Shown: positions 8,697 to 15,747 of the stretch, piece after piece
Position numbering within the stretch: position 1 is the first letter of the stretch
Layout of the letters: each line of letters starts with the position of its first letter
DNA from: Coprobacillus sp. CAG:605
GTDB lineage: Bacteria > Bacillota_I > Bacilli_A > RF39 > UBA660
NCBI GenBank assembly: GCA_000433255.1
Contig: HF998204.1
Location: 1-15,809 of the forward strand
Length of the DNA: 15,809 nucleotides
Direction: 5' to 3'
The notes under the pieces: generated by a model
What the model saw: the letters and a program-made list of their open reading frames with translations, nothing else
Told to the model about the DNA's origin: nothing
Databases searched by the model: none
Translations under genes and position numbers: made by a program

Positions 8697-8723
8697 TCTA
8701 CCTAGATTTAGGTAGATTTTTTT
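8697..8723 (+). terminator. Strong Rho-independent terminator
   Basis: TCTACCTA (8697-8704) and TAGGTAGA (8709-8716) form a perfect 8-bp stem with a GATT loop, followed by seven Ts (8717-8723). It ends the AMP-binding gene transcript 4 nt after the stop codon. Confidence 0.9.
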
Positions 8724-8732
8724 ATGGGGTAT

Positions 8733-8741
8733 TGTTATAAT
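8733..8741 (+). promoter_or_regulatory. Extended -10 promoter of the histidine kinase gene
   Basis: TGTTATAAT is a perfect extended -10 element (TG at 8733-8734, TATAAT at 8736-8741). The -35 position overlaps the preceding terminator and is poor (TAGATT at 8713-8718). Transcription would begin near 8748, followed by the AGAGG ribosome binding site (8753-8757) and the ATG at 8765. Confidence 0.55.
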
Positions 8742-8764
8742 ATCATTAGAATAGAGGTTTTTAT

Positions 8765-10570
8765 ATGTCAACGATAAGTTTAAGTTTTATTATATTTTCG
8801 ATAGTGTATTCTATTGTATTAAATATTATATATTATTCGAAGAGTCATATTGATTTAAAAGAAACAACAATATTTTCCATATTATTACCTTTGAATTTAA
8901 TTGGACTTATTTTAGAATTAATATGTATTTTAGTATCAAATAATCCAATAAAATCCATACCAGCAACTATTACGAAACTTTATCTAGCATATTTAATCTC
9001 TTTTGTTTTCTTTATGTCGTTATATATTTATGCTGTTTGTTATATGAGTGGTAAAAATGACAAGCCAAAATATTATAATGTTTTAAAAAAAATAACTATC
9101 GTTATTTATATAATTAGTCTTATAATAATGGCAATCTTACCTATTGAAACAGCCGTAGGGCACGCAACAGGCTTAGCAGTAAACTTTGTTTTTGGTATTT
9201 CTACTTTAGCTATGGTAGTATGGTTAATTACGACCATTAAAAACTTTAAAAGAATTAAAGCTACTAAGTTTATTCCTTTATTATCATTTATGTGTTTATC
9301 GGGTGTAATGTCCTTGGTACAAAAAGTGTATCCGGAAGTAACTTTTATTACTTCGATTGAATTTTTAGTAATATTCTTTATGTATTTTACTATTGAAAAT
9401 CCTGATATGAAGTTAATTGAACAACTTAATCAAGCTAAAATACAAGCTGATAAAGCTAACTTGGCTAAAAGTGAGTTCTTATCTAGTATGTCGCATGAAA
9501 TTAGAACTCCTCTTAATGCTATTGTTGGGTTTAGTCAAGGGTTAAAAGAAGAGGAGTTACCTTCTAAAGCTATAGAAGAAGTAAATGATATTATAAGTGC
9601 CTCTAATACTTTGTTAGAAATTGTAAATGGTATATTAGATATAAGAAAGATTGAAGCTAATAAGATAGAGATTGTTAATAAAGAATATGATTTTAAGGTG
9701 ATGTTTAAGGAGTTAGTAGCACTTTCTAAAGCTAGACTTGGGGATAAGCCTTTAGAGTTTAGATATTCTTGTGATGCGGCAATTCCGGATACTTTATACG
9801 GGGATGAAACTAGGGTTAAACAAATAATAATTAATATATTAACTAACGCTATTAAATATACAAAAGAGGGATACTTTGATTTTCAAGTTCATAGTGTTAT
9901 TAAAGATGATGTTTGTCGTTTAATAATTTCAGTTGAAGATAGTGGTATTGGAATAAAAGAAGAAAATATTAAGAAATTATTTACGAAATTTGAACGCTTT
10001 GATGAAAAAAATACGACGATTGAAGGAACGGGATTGGGTCTTGCTATAACTAAGATGTTAGTAGAACTTATGCATGGAAAAATTATTGTTCAATCAAAGT
10101 ATGGTGAAGGCTCAAAATTTACTATTATTTTAGATCAAAAGATAGTTTTAGGTAAAAAGTTAGAACAAAAAGTAGTACAAAGTGATGTTATTAGTGATTA
10201 TCATGATAAAAAGATTTTGATTGTCGATGATAATGAACTTAATTTAAAGGTTGCCATGAGACTGTTAGAAAAATATCATTTAAATATTACAACGGCTACA
10301 TCGGGGTTTGAATGTATAGATTTGATTGCTAGTAATAATAAGTATGATTTGATCTTACTTGATGATATGATGCCTAAGTTAAGTGGGGTTGATACCTTAC
10401 ATCGTTTGAAAGAAAATGAGTTGTTTAATATGCCGGTGGTTTGTTTAACAGCAAACGCTATTGAGGGGATGAAAGATAACTATCTAAAAGAGGGTTTTGA
10501 TGATTATTTAGCTAAACCAATTGATAGAATAGAATTAAATAGAGTATTACATACTTATTTAGATAAATAG
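8765..10570 (+). CDS. Hybrid sensor histidine kinase with C-terminal receiver
   Basis: A 601-residue membrane signal-transduction protein. Seven hydrophobic helices lie at about residues 5-24, 36-58, 70-95, 107-127, 136-158, 168-187 and 192-211; they form the sensor with almost no extracellular domain. A coiled linker (212-235) leads to HisKA with phospho-acceptor H244 in SMSHEIRTPLN. The HATPase domain follows, with N361 (N box), DSGIGI at 392-397 and GTGLGL at 421-426. A receiver domain (about 483-600) has the acidic pair D488/D489, phospho-acceptor D533 and K584. It is a complete kinase fused to its own receiver, without a DNA-binding output or HPt domain, so a separate partner must relay the signal. 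No response regulator lies nearby. Its ligand is unknown, and a role in sporulation or germination can only be guessed from its neighbours. Confidence 0.92.
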   Translation: MSTISLSFIIFSIVYSIVLNIIYYSKSHIDLKETTIFSILLPLNLIGLILELICILVSNNPIKSIPATITKLYLAYLISFVFFMSLYIYAVCYMSGKNDKPKYYNVLKKITIVIYIISLIIMAILPIETAVGHATGLAVNFVFGISTLAMVVWLITTIKNFKRIKATKFIPLLSFMCLSGVMSLVQKVYPEVTFITSIEFLVIFFMYFTIENPDMKLIEQLNQAKIQADKANLAKSEFLSSMSHEIRTPLNAIVGFSQGLKEEELPSKAIEEVNDIISASNTLLEIVNGILDIRKIEANKIEIVNKEYDFKVMFKELVALSKARLGDKPLEFRYSCDAAIPDTLYGDETRVKQIIINILTNAIKYTKEGYFDFQVHSVIKDDVCRLIISVEDSGIGIKEENIKKLFTKFERFDEKNTTIEGTGLGLAITKMLVELMHGKIIVQSKYGEGSKFTIILDQKIVLGKKLEQKVVQSDVISDYHDKKILIVDDNELNLKVAMRLLEKYHLNITTATSGFECIDLIASNNKYDLILLDDMMPKLSGVDTLHRLKENELFNMPVVCLTANAIEGMKDNYLKEGFDDYLAKPIDRIELNRVLHTYLDK

Positions 10571-10580
10571 GAGGTATTTT

Positions 10581-10868
10581 ATGATTTGTCCAAATTGTGG
10601 TAATAAAATTAATGAAGAAGAATTATTAAATTATGAGTATAAACCAATATCTATGTGGGAATATTTTGGGTATCAATTATTGTTTATGATTCCTTTTATA
10701 GGTTCTTTAGCGCTAGTAATAGTGGCGTTAACTCATAAAAATATTAATGTAAGAAATTTTGCTCGTTCATATTTTTGTGTATCGATTATTGTATTAATAT
10801 TATTTGCTTTATTTATAGCAATGGGTATATTTACTTATCCAGTTATGCCAATATTTGATACGGTCTAA
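10581..10868 (+). CDS. Small zinc-ribbon membrane protein
   Basis: A 95-residue protein. Its N-terminus begins MICPNCG, a single C-x2-C zinc knuckle (half a zinc ribbon; a second CxxC is absent), followed by an acidic linker. Two membrane helices fall at about residues 30-50 and 65-85, separated by a conserved-looking loop NINVRNFARSYFC. I recall similar zinc-ribbon/two-TM proteins with this loop as common in Clostridia and Erysipelotrichia, with no known function. AGGAGG at 10570-10575 is a strong ribosome binding site. The gene begins 10 nt after the kinase stop codon, so it is co-transcribed with it and may be an accessory of that sensor; this is inference. It ends in a bidirectional terminator. 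Confidence 0.8.
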   Translation: MICPNCGNKINEEELLNYEYKPISMWEYFGYQLLFMIPFIGSLALVIVALTHKNINVRNFARSYFCVSIIVLILFALFIAMGIFTYPVMPIFDTV

Positions 10869-10871
10869 AAT

Positions 10872-10900
10872 AACGCTACTCTTTTTTGGAGTAGCGTTTT
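10872..10900. terminator. Bidirectional terminator between convergent units
   Basis: AACGCTACTC (10872-10881) pairs perfectly with GAGTAGCGTT (10889-10898), a 10-bp GC-containing stem with a 7-nt loop. On the plus strand it is followed by TTTT (10897-10900). On the minus strand it runs into TTATTTT (complement of 10867-10873). It can therefore stop both the kinase/zinc-ribbon transcript and the ger transcript. The gerB stop codon (10876-10878) lies inside the stem. Confidence 0.88.
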
Positions 10901-11856
10901 GAAAATATAATTGTAATAATAAGGAGAATACTTAATACAAGGTAACTATAATAATAGAGATAAGATGTATTTTGATAGTGGGTTATAAAAGTATCTAAGG
11001 AGATAAAGATAAAGATAAGACCAAAGATATATAGATATTTTTTCTTAATTATTTTTTTTAGGTTGTAAGTAGCTAGAAGAGAAGTCATGAGAAGATCAAT
11101 AAAGAATTTTAAAGCGAGAAAGTTTTCAATACGATCAAGAAAGCTTAAAACACTTACTTTTTTTAACATGATAAATTCGGGATAACGATATATTTTAGCT
11201 AAGGTAGGCCCAAGGATTGATGTTATACCAAAGATATTAATTAAGATAGAGATAACACCAAGGGAATAACCTAAGATAATTGATTTACGATTATAGTTAT
11301 CTAAGTTAAATAAAAGAAGTAAAACCGGAGCTACAGAGTAGGAAATAGCTGTTAAGATAGTTAGAAAGTAGTTATATTCTTTATTATAACTTAAAGGTAA
11401 AAAATTACTTAGATTGATGTTAGATAAGATAAAAATAGCAATTGTAACTAAAAGAATAGCACTGATAATACTTAAGATCTCTCCTAAACGGGCAATAGAT
11501 TTAAGACCATTTTTGATACCATAAATAACTAGACCATATAAAGATAAGGCTATGATTAGGGGTGGAGTGTTAGTTAGATAGAAGTTAGTAGTTAGGGCAC
11601 AGAATGTTATCATTGTAGTATTTATCATATATAATGATAGAATAAAGATTATAATTTTGCCTAATAAATTATTTCTTATTTTAGAAAAGTCTCTAGTAGT
11701 TAGAAATATAATTAGAAGAAGCCCTAGTAGACTACCAATAAAAGAGGCAAAGATAGAGTGATTGTTAGTGTAGTTAAAAATTACCGATAAGCCCCAACCA
11801 AAGTTTAAGGCACGGGAGAGAAAAAAGGTTAAAATTGTTTGTTCACGTTTGGTCAT
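10876..11856 (-). CDS. gerB: Spore germination receptor permease-like subunit (GerAB family)
   Basis: A 326-residue polytopic protein with about ten hydrophobic helices across its whole length, of the APC-transporter-related GerAB/GerKB family. This subunit sits in the spore inner membrane and binds the small-molecule germinant. The loop YPEFIMLKKVSVLSFLDRIE (residues 225-244) matches the family's usual aromatic-Pro...ISIGEFLERIE region. The protein is somewhat shorter than the usual roughly 360 residues. It is the last gene of gerA-gerC-gerB, the order found in the B. subtilis gerK operon. Its ATG overlaps the gerC stop as ATGA. A strong GAGGTGG ribosome binding site lies just upstream (complement of 11861-11867). 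The transcript ends in the terminator that contains its stop codon. Confidence 0.9.
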   Translation of the reverse strand: MTKREQTILTFFLSRALNFGWGLSVIFNYTNNHSIFASFIGSLLGLLLIIFLTTRDFSKIRNNLLGKIIIFILSLYMINTTMITFCALTTNFYLTNTPPLIIALSLYGLVIYGIKNGLKSIARLGEILSIISAILLVTIAIFILSNINLSNFLPLSYNKEYNYFLTILTAISYSVAPVLLLLFNLDNYNRKSIILGYSLGVISILINIFGITSILGPTLAKIYRYPEFIMLKKVSVLSFLDRIENFLALKFFIDLLMTSLLATYNLKKIIKKKYLYIFGLIFIFISLDTFITHYQNTSYLYYYSYLVLSILLIITIIFSKRYSKKE

Positions 11857-12890
11857 TTTACCACCTCGAATATAGAACCAGCACGATTAATTGCAATGTT
11901 AGTATTTACTTCGATTTCTATGGTGTTTAAGATATTACTTTGATATTTCTTATTAGGGTACTTAAGATAATAGGCTTTACGAAGTCCTAAGACATCAATA
12001 TTATTTTCATTTTCTAAGTTTATAAAACTTATTATTTGTTCTTTGATTAGAGAATTAAAAGTATTTTCTAACTTAGTATAAGTGTCTCTATTGCGGAAAT
12101 TAGAGTTATCATTTAAGTAGTTTACTAAGCCTTGGGCTTGGAAGTTTAAAAGAATTTTATTATTTTTTATTTTGATATCTAACTTACCATTACTTATATA
12201 GATAGAGTTGTTAGTTTTATCTTTAACTAATACTTTTTTCCCAGAAGTTAGATAGTTATAGATAGTTTGAGTATTATTATCTAACTTAGTTTTGATAGAG
12301 GTACCTTGGTAAAGATAACTAGTACCTAGGGTTATTTCATTATCAATATAAACTTCAGGTATTGTAATATCTTCTACTTTAGACATTAGTTTAGCCACTA
12401 AGTAATCAAAACTATTTTCTAACTTAACATAGTTAGAAGTTTCTAATAGACTTAGGATAGCTACGGAGTTTATGGGTTCGTTTTTAGATTGAAATTCTAG
12501 GATACTTTTAGGTTTTTCACTTACTACAAGATAGAAGTTAGAAGCAAAGTTATCTTCTCTTAGAATGTAGTCGGCAATATCTAATATGTTAATGTTTTTA
12601 TCAATGATAACTACTTTAATATGTGAAAAATAAGGCTCTTTAGCTAAAGACTTATTAGTATTTTCTAAGGCTTCAGCAAAAGTTTTTCCTTGGGATGTAA
12701 CGGTGTAGGTTTTAGAGGTTAATTCTTCGGTATTATTATTTTTGGTATTAACTACTTCATATGTTGTTTCATAGTTATTATCTTTTTTTTCAATAGCAAT
12801 ACCACTTATGATACCTAGAGAATTTATTTCTTTATAATCAAGACAACCACTACATAAGAAAATTATTAAGATTAAAATTATTTTTTTCAT
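11853..12890 (-). CDS. gerC: Spore germination receptor lipoprotein (Ger(x)C family)
   Basis: This 345-residue lipoprotein is the C subunit of a Ger nutrient receptor. A basic, strongly hydrophobic signal (residues 1-15) ends in CSGC, with C16 as the likely lipidated cysteine. The residue at -3 is Cys instead of the usual Leu, a mildly atypical lipobox. The following GCLDYKEINSLGI fits the family's GCWDxxEIxxLxI start. Domain 1 carries a TVTSQGKTFAEAL segment, and the C-terminal helix-strand region ends near the carboxyl terminus as in GerBC. Length and fold pattern agree with full-length members. AAGGTGA just upstream (complement of 12893-12899) is the ribosome binding site. ATGA overlaps join it to gerA upstream and gerB downstream. 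Confidence 0.9.
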   Translation of the reverse strand: MKKIILILIIFLCSGCLDYKEINSLGIISGIAIEKKDNNYETTYEVVNTKNNNTEELTSKTYTVTSQGKTFAEALENTNKSLAKEPYFSHIKVVIIDKNINILDIADYILREDNFASNFYLVVSEKPKSILEFQSKNEPINSVAILSLLETSNYVKLENSFDYLVAKLMSKVEDITIPEVYIDNEITLGTSYLYQGTSIKTKLDNNTQTIYNYLTSGKKVLVKDKTNNSIYISNGKLDIKIKNNKILLNFQAQGLVNYLNDNSNFRNRDTYTKLENTFNSLIKEQIISFINLENENNIDVLGLRKAYYLKYPNKKYQSNILNTIEIEVNTNIAINRAGSIFEVVK

Positions 12891-14278
12891 AGTTCACCTT
12901 GCTTTGTATAATTTTTATCAGTAAGAAGTTTAGAACGTTTTTTATCGTCTTTTAGAGGTTTACGGAAGAGGGTTTTATAGAAATAGATGGGGTCGAATGG
13001 CGCTAGGGGATAGGTATAAGGCTTATTTACGGAGGTAAGACCAGATAGATGAATTAAAAATATAAATAGAGCCATGTATAAGCCATAAAGTCCTAGAAAA
13101 CAAGTCAGGATAAGGGCAAGAAATCTAATGTGTCTTATGGCGTTTATTAATTCTAAGTCCGTAAAGACCATACTAGTTATATAAGTAATAGCGATCATGA
13201 TAATCATAATAGTTGAAACAATACCAGCACTGACAGCCGCTTCACCTAAAACTAGGGCACCAACAATGGAAATGGAAGATCCATAGGAGTTAGGAAATCT
13301 AGCATCACTTTCGCGTAAAATAGCACAGACAATTAATACAAAGATACATTCAGCAAATGCGGGAAAGGGAACGGAATCACGTTGAATGGCGAAACTTACT
13401 AAAAGACTTAAGGGGATTGATGATTGATTGAAATTGATTAGAGCGAGATAGAAAGCGGGAAGAAAGATTGAAATTAGAAGACATAAAAATCTTAGTACTT
13501 TGATAAAGTTAACGTTAACGTTTTTAGCATAAGAATCAACATTAGGATTGATAAAATCAGCAAAGAAAGAAGGAATTATTAGAGCAAAGGCCGAAGCATC
13601 ACAAATTAGAACAATTTTACCTTCTAGTAAGGATGAGGCGGCACGATCGGGTCTTTCAGTTAGCTGGGCGGTGGGAAATATACTTCTATTTTCCCCACAA
13701 AGAAGTTGTTTTAGATTACCCATATCTAAGATACCATCAATATTTATAGCGTTTAATTTATCTTTTACTTGGTTAACAATTTGCTTTTCAGCAATACTTT
13801 CTAAGTATAAAATGCTAACTTTGGTTTTGGTTATCTTGCCAACTGTTAAGTCATCATTTATTAGATCGGAAGACTTAATGCGTCTTTTTATTAGACCTAG
13901 GTTAGTTTGAATAGATTCATTGAAAGAGTCTTTGGGACCATTGATATCAGGTTCAGCTGTTGGAGATTGTACACTTCTTACTAAATTACCTTTAGTTTCA
14001 ACCGCGTAAGTTTTATCTTTAGATACTAAGGTAAAGCCATTAAGTAAATAAGTAGTGGCATCTTCAATATTTATAACTTCTTTAATGTTGGGTCCAGCAA
14101 TTAAGCTAGCATTTAATTTCTTTTCACGATTAAGAGTTAAAGTTTTTAAGATATATTCATTTATTTTATCACTACTACATAAAGATTCTAAAAAGATAAT
14201 ATCAGTATTGTTGATTGTTTTAATAATTAAATCACTACTATTTTGAAATTTTAATTTTAACTTTGTACTAAGTTTCAT
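12887..14278 (-). CDS. gerA: Spore germination receptor subunit A (GerA/GerKA family)
   Basis: A 463-residue membrane protein, the A subunit of a nutrient germinant receptor in the spore inner membrane. The soluble N-terminal domain (residues 1-255) holds GPKDSFNESIQTN (114-126) and the family hallmark FPTAQLTERPDR (201-212). About five membrane helices follow between residues 258 and 410, with ESDARFP at 323-329 and ISIVGALVLGEAAV at 336-349. A basic cytoplasmic tail ends the protein. The open frame continues to an ATG at 14449, but I choose 14278. GGTGA lies 5 nt upstream, family proteins start just before an NSSDL-like segment, and the sigma-G-like promoter would start transcription near 14287. 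An ATG at 14290 is less likely. The final ATGA overlaps gerC. No truncation or disrupted motif is seen, so the receptor appears functional. Confidence 0.93.
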   Translation of the reverse strand: MKLSTKLKLKFQNSSDLIIKTINNTDIIFLESLCSSDKINEYILKTLTLNREKKLNASLIAGPNIKEVINIEDATTYLLNGFTLVSKDKTYAVETKGNLVRSVQSPTAEPDINGPKDSFNESIQTNLGLIKRRIKSSDLINDDLTVGKITKTKVSILYLESIAEKQIVNQVKDKLNAINIDGILDMGNLKQLLCGENRSIFPTAQLTERPDRAASSLLEGKIVLICDASAFALIIPSFFADFINPNVDSYAKNVNVNFIKVLRFLCLLISIFLPAFYLALINFNQSSIPLSLLVSFAIQRDSVPFPAFAECIFVLIVCAILRESDARFPNSYGSSISIVGALVLGEAAVSAGIVSTIMIIMIAITYITSMVFTDLELINAIRHIRFLALILTCFLGLYGLYMALFIFLIHLSGLTSVNKPYTYPLAPFDPIYFYKTLFRKPLKDDKKRSKLLTDKNYTKQGEL

Positions 14279-14293
14279 ATAATTCACCATTTT

Positions 14294-14322
14294 TAGTATG
14301 AACAGGAACGAAGAGTTTAAAC
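14294..14322 (-). promoter_or_regulatory. Forespore sigma-G-like promoter of the ger operon
   Basis: On the minus strand, CATACTA (complement of 14294-14300) is a full match to the SigG -10 consensus CATNNTA. GTTTA (complement of 14318-14322) lies 17 bp upstream and fits four of five positions of the SigG -35 GHATR. It also fits the SigF -35, but the -10 does not fit SigF. Germinant receptor operons are typically SigG-dependent in the forespore. Transcription should begin near 14287, which places GGTGA at the very 5' end of the mRNA. Confidence 0.7.
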
Positions 14323-14357
14323 CATGAAAAAAGAAGAAAATAATGTTATTAAAGTTA

Positions 14358-14386
14358 TTGACGTACGTATGTATCTTGTGTATAAT
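14358..14386 (+). promoter_or_regulatory. Near-consensus vegetative promoter upstream of rlmD
   Basis: TTGACG (14358-14363) and TATAAT (14381-14386) are spaced by exactly 17 bp, the best housekeeping promoter in the window. Transcription should begin near 14393, about 146 nt before the methyltransferase ATG, giving the longest leader in this window. It is divergent from the ger promoter. Confidence 0.8.
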
Positions 14387-14392
14387 TAAAAC

Positions 14393-14538
14393 AGCTTTTA
14401 AAAAAGGATTGAATATAAGTACGGCAGTGAAGCCGGAATTTAAGCCCATGGAGAATGAATGGTACTATCTATGAAATGGGAAACTTGGGAGGCAACGACC
14501 AAGAAATGAAATTTTAATTTTATTTTTGAGGTATTATT
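14393..14538 (+). promoter_or_regulatory. Long 5' leader of rlmD with small hairpins
   Basis: The predicted leader contains CGGC/GCCG (14422-14425 with 14432-14435, hexaloop). CCCAT (14445-14449) can pair with ATGGG (14476-14480), and AAG (14442-14444) with CTT (14484-14486). Alternatively CTTGG (14484-14488) pairs with CCAAG (14499-14503). The last two choices share CTT and exclude each other, a simple switch-like arrangement. A T-rich stretch (14511-14527) follows, then GAGGT (14528-14532) as ribosome binding site. It matches no riboswitch class I know. The structures are short and could be chance or relics of the tnpB fossil. Confidence 0.35.
14396..14509 (+). pseudogene. Decayed 3' end of an IS200/IS605-family tnpB gene
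   Basis: This stretch looks like the last ~110 nt of a tnpB gene (RNA-guided nuclease of IS200/IS605 elements) with frameshifts and stops. One frame reads KKGLNISTA (14400-14426). The next reads AGI-stop-AHGE-stop (14432-14458), then LSMK (14465-14476), and finally ATTKK-stop (14492-14509). Many Firmicute TnpB proteins end, after the zinc finger, with NIL..GL, STVGTTGI.ACGE and SMKQE, and the nucleotide pattern follows the same order. The segment is about 43% G+C over 14406-14505, clearly above its AT-rich flanks. No zinc-finger part, no element ends and no other transposase fragment are present. The assignment rests on recall of family sequences, not on a search. Confidence 0.5.
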
Positions 14539-15738
14539 ATGGAATATGAAGTAGTTATTGAAAGATTAAATGATCAAGCTTTTGGCGTAGGATATATTAA
14601 TTCTAAGGTAGTGTTTGTGGAAAATGCTACGCCTGGGGATATAGTTAAGGTAGAAATTATAAAAGAGCGAAAGAATATCTTAATCGGTAAGATTAAGAGG
14701 TTTATTAAATATTCTAGTTTAAGAGTAGATAGTATGTGTAAGTACGCTAGTAGGTGTGGTGGTTGTAAGTTAGCAACCTTTGATTACTTAGAAACAATTA
14801 AGTACAAGAAAGAAAAGTTAGAACATATTTTAAAGAAGTTTGGTAACTTAGATTTAGACATTCCTATAGTTACTTCTAATAATATAGAGTATCGTAATAA
14901 GATAAGTTTACATATTAAGAATTATAAAATAGGGTATTATCAAGCAAGTACAAATGAGTTAGTTGAAATAACAAAGTGTAATATTGCTATGCCTGTAATT
15001 AATGAGTTTTTAAAGTACTTAAAAGATTTTAAAATTAAAGATGGTAGTGTTAGTATTAGGTGTAATGATTCTAATGAGTTATTAATATATATAAAAACAA
15101 ATGATAATATTGTGATACCTGAGATACCATTAAATGTCGTAGGAATAGTGTTAAATGATAAGGTATTAAAGGGTAATTATTATATTACAGAGATTGTTAA
15201 TGGCTACAAATATAATGTTAGTTATAATTCTTTCTTTCAAGTTAATCTTGGGGTTTGTGCAAAGATGTTTGATTTGTTAGATAAATATATATTAAAGAAT
15301 AGTAATGTGTTGGATCTTTATTGTGGGGTTGGAACTTTAGGGTTAAGTGTTGCTAAGAATGAGAAAATGGTTTATGGAATAGAGATTGTTTCTAATGCTA
15401 TAAAGAATGCTTGGGATAATGCTAAGTTAAATAATATTTCTAATGTTAAGTATTATTGTGGAGATGTTAGTAAAGTTATTTCTAGGATTGAAAATAAGAT
15501 TGATGTTATTATCACAGATCCACCACGTAGTGGTTTAGATAAAAAGACTATTGATGTTATGATGAGGTTAGAACCTAAAGAGATAATTTATATATCATGT
15601 GATCCAATAACGTTAGCTAGAGATTTAAAGTTACTAGATGGATATAGTCTAAAGTATATTACGGGATTAGATATGTTTAGTTATACTAATCACGTTGAAT
15701 GCGTTTCAGTACTACATCGAAAAAGCCTTGAAAAATAA
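14539..15738 (+). CDS. rlmD: 23S rRNA (uracil-5-)-methyltransferase, RlmD/RumA type
   Basis: A 399-residue SAM-dependent enzyme that makes 5-methyluridine in RNA, most likely in 23S rRNA. The N-terminal TRAM RNA-binding domain covers about residues 1-56. Four cysteines for a 4Fe-4S cluster are present at C67, C73, C76 and C147 in the C-x5-C-x2-C...C pattern. The Rossmann methyltransferase domain has DLYCGVGTLGL (259-269) and DPPRSGL (327-333). The nucleophile is C354 in SCDP and the general base is E387 in HVEC; FFQVN (232-236) is the usual glutamine loop. Its length is shorter than the roughly 430-460 typical of RlmD/RlmCD, but all motifs are present. In Firmicutes a single RlmCD can modify two 23S uridines, so the exact target is uncertain, and a tRNA target (TrmA-like) is less likely. 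GAGGT lies 6 nt before the ATG. Confidence 0.9.
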   Translation: MEYEVVIERLNDQAFGVGYINSKVVFVENATPGDIVKVEIIKERKNILIGKIKRFIKYSSLRVDSMCKYASRCGGCKLATFDYLETIKYKKEKLEHILKKFGNLDLDIPIVTSNNIEYRNKISLHIKNYKIGYYQASTNELVEITKCNIAMPVINEFLKYLKDFKIKDGSVSIRCNDSNELLIYIKTNDNIVIPEIPLNVVGIVLNDKVLKGNYYITEIVNGYKYNVSYNSFFQVNLGVCAKMFDLLDKYILKNSNVLDLYCGVGTLGLSVAKNEKMVYGIEIVSNAIKNAWDNAKLNNISNVKYYCGDVSKVISRIENKIDVIITDPPRSGLDKKTIDVMMRLEPKEIIYISCDPITLARDLKLLDGYSLKYITGLDMFSYTNHVECVSVLHRKSLEK

Positions 15739-15747
15739 GGCTTTTTG
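15720..15747 (+). terminator. Strong Rho-independent terminator of rlmD
   Basis: AAAAAGCCTT (15720-15729) pairs perfectly with AAGGCTTTTT (15737-15746), with a 7-nt A-rich loop. The stop codon TAA (15736-15738) lies at the loop edge, so the terminator is embedded in the coding end. A second weak A/T hairpin (TTTAGT...ACTAAA) follows at about 15751-15765. The remaining bases to the window end are A/T-rich with nothing identifiable. Confidence 0.88.

Noticed and set aside
13548..13910. 120-residue plus-strand open frame
   Set aside because: It lies antisense inside gerA, has no family features and no good ribosome binding site; it is a shadow of the conserved gerA coding sequence.
14055..14246. 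63-residue plus-strand open frame with hydrophobic content
   Set aside because: It is antisense to the gerA N-terminal domain, without promoter or ribosome binding site.
14279..14449. N-terminal extension of gerA to the ATG at 14449
   Set aside because: It crosses two divergent promoters and the tnpB-like segment, lacks a ribosome binding site, and the residues do not resemble GerA proteins.
14448..14474. Possible leader peptide MENEWYYL before rlmD, reminiscent of attenuator peptides
   Set aside because: The only upstream purine run (GGAA at 14435-14438) is a weak, distant ribosome binding site. The frame is better explained as part of the tnpB-like remnant, and no paired terminator/antiterminator is convincing.
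14455..14517. 20-codon open frame starting at the ATG at 14455
   Set aside because: The GGAG motif is only 1 nt from the ATG, too close to act as a ribosome binding site. The frame is probably a relic of the tnpB 3' end.
14393..14538. Known riboswitch, T-box, 6S or SRP RNA
   Set aside because: None of the conserved cores I know (T-box sequence, TPP, FMN, SAM, purine, cobalamin, c-di-GMP, SRP loop) is present.
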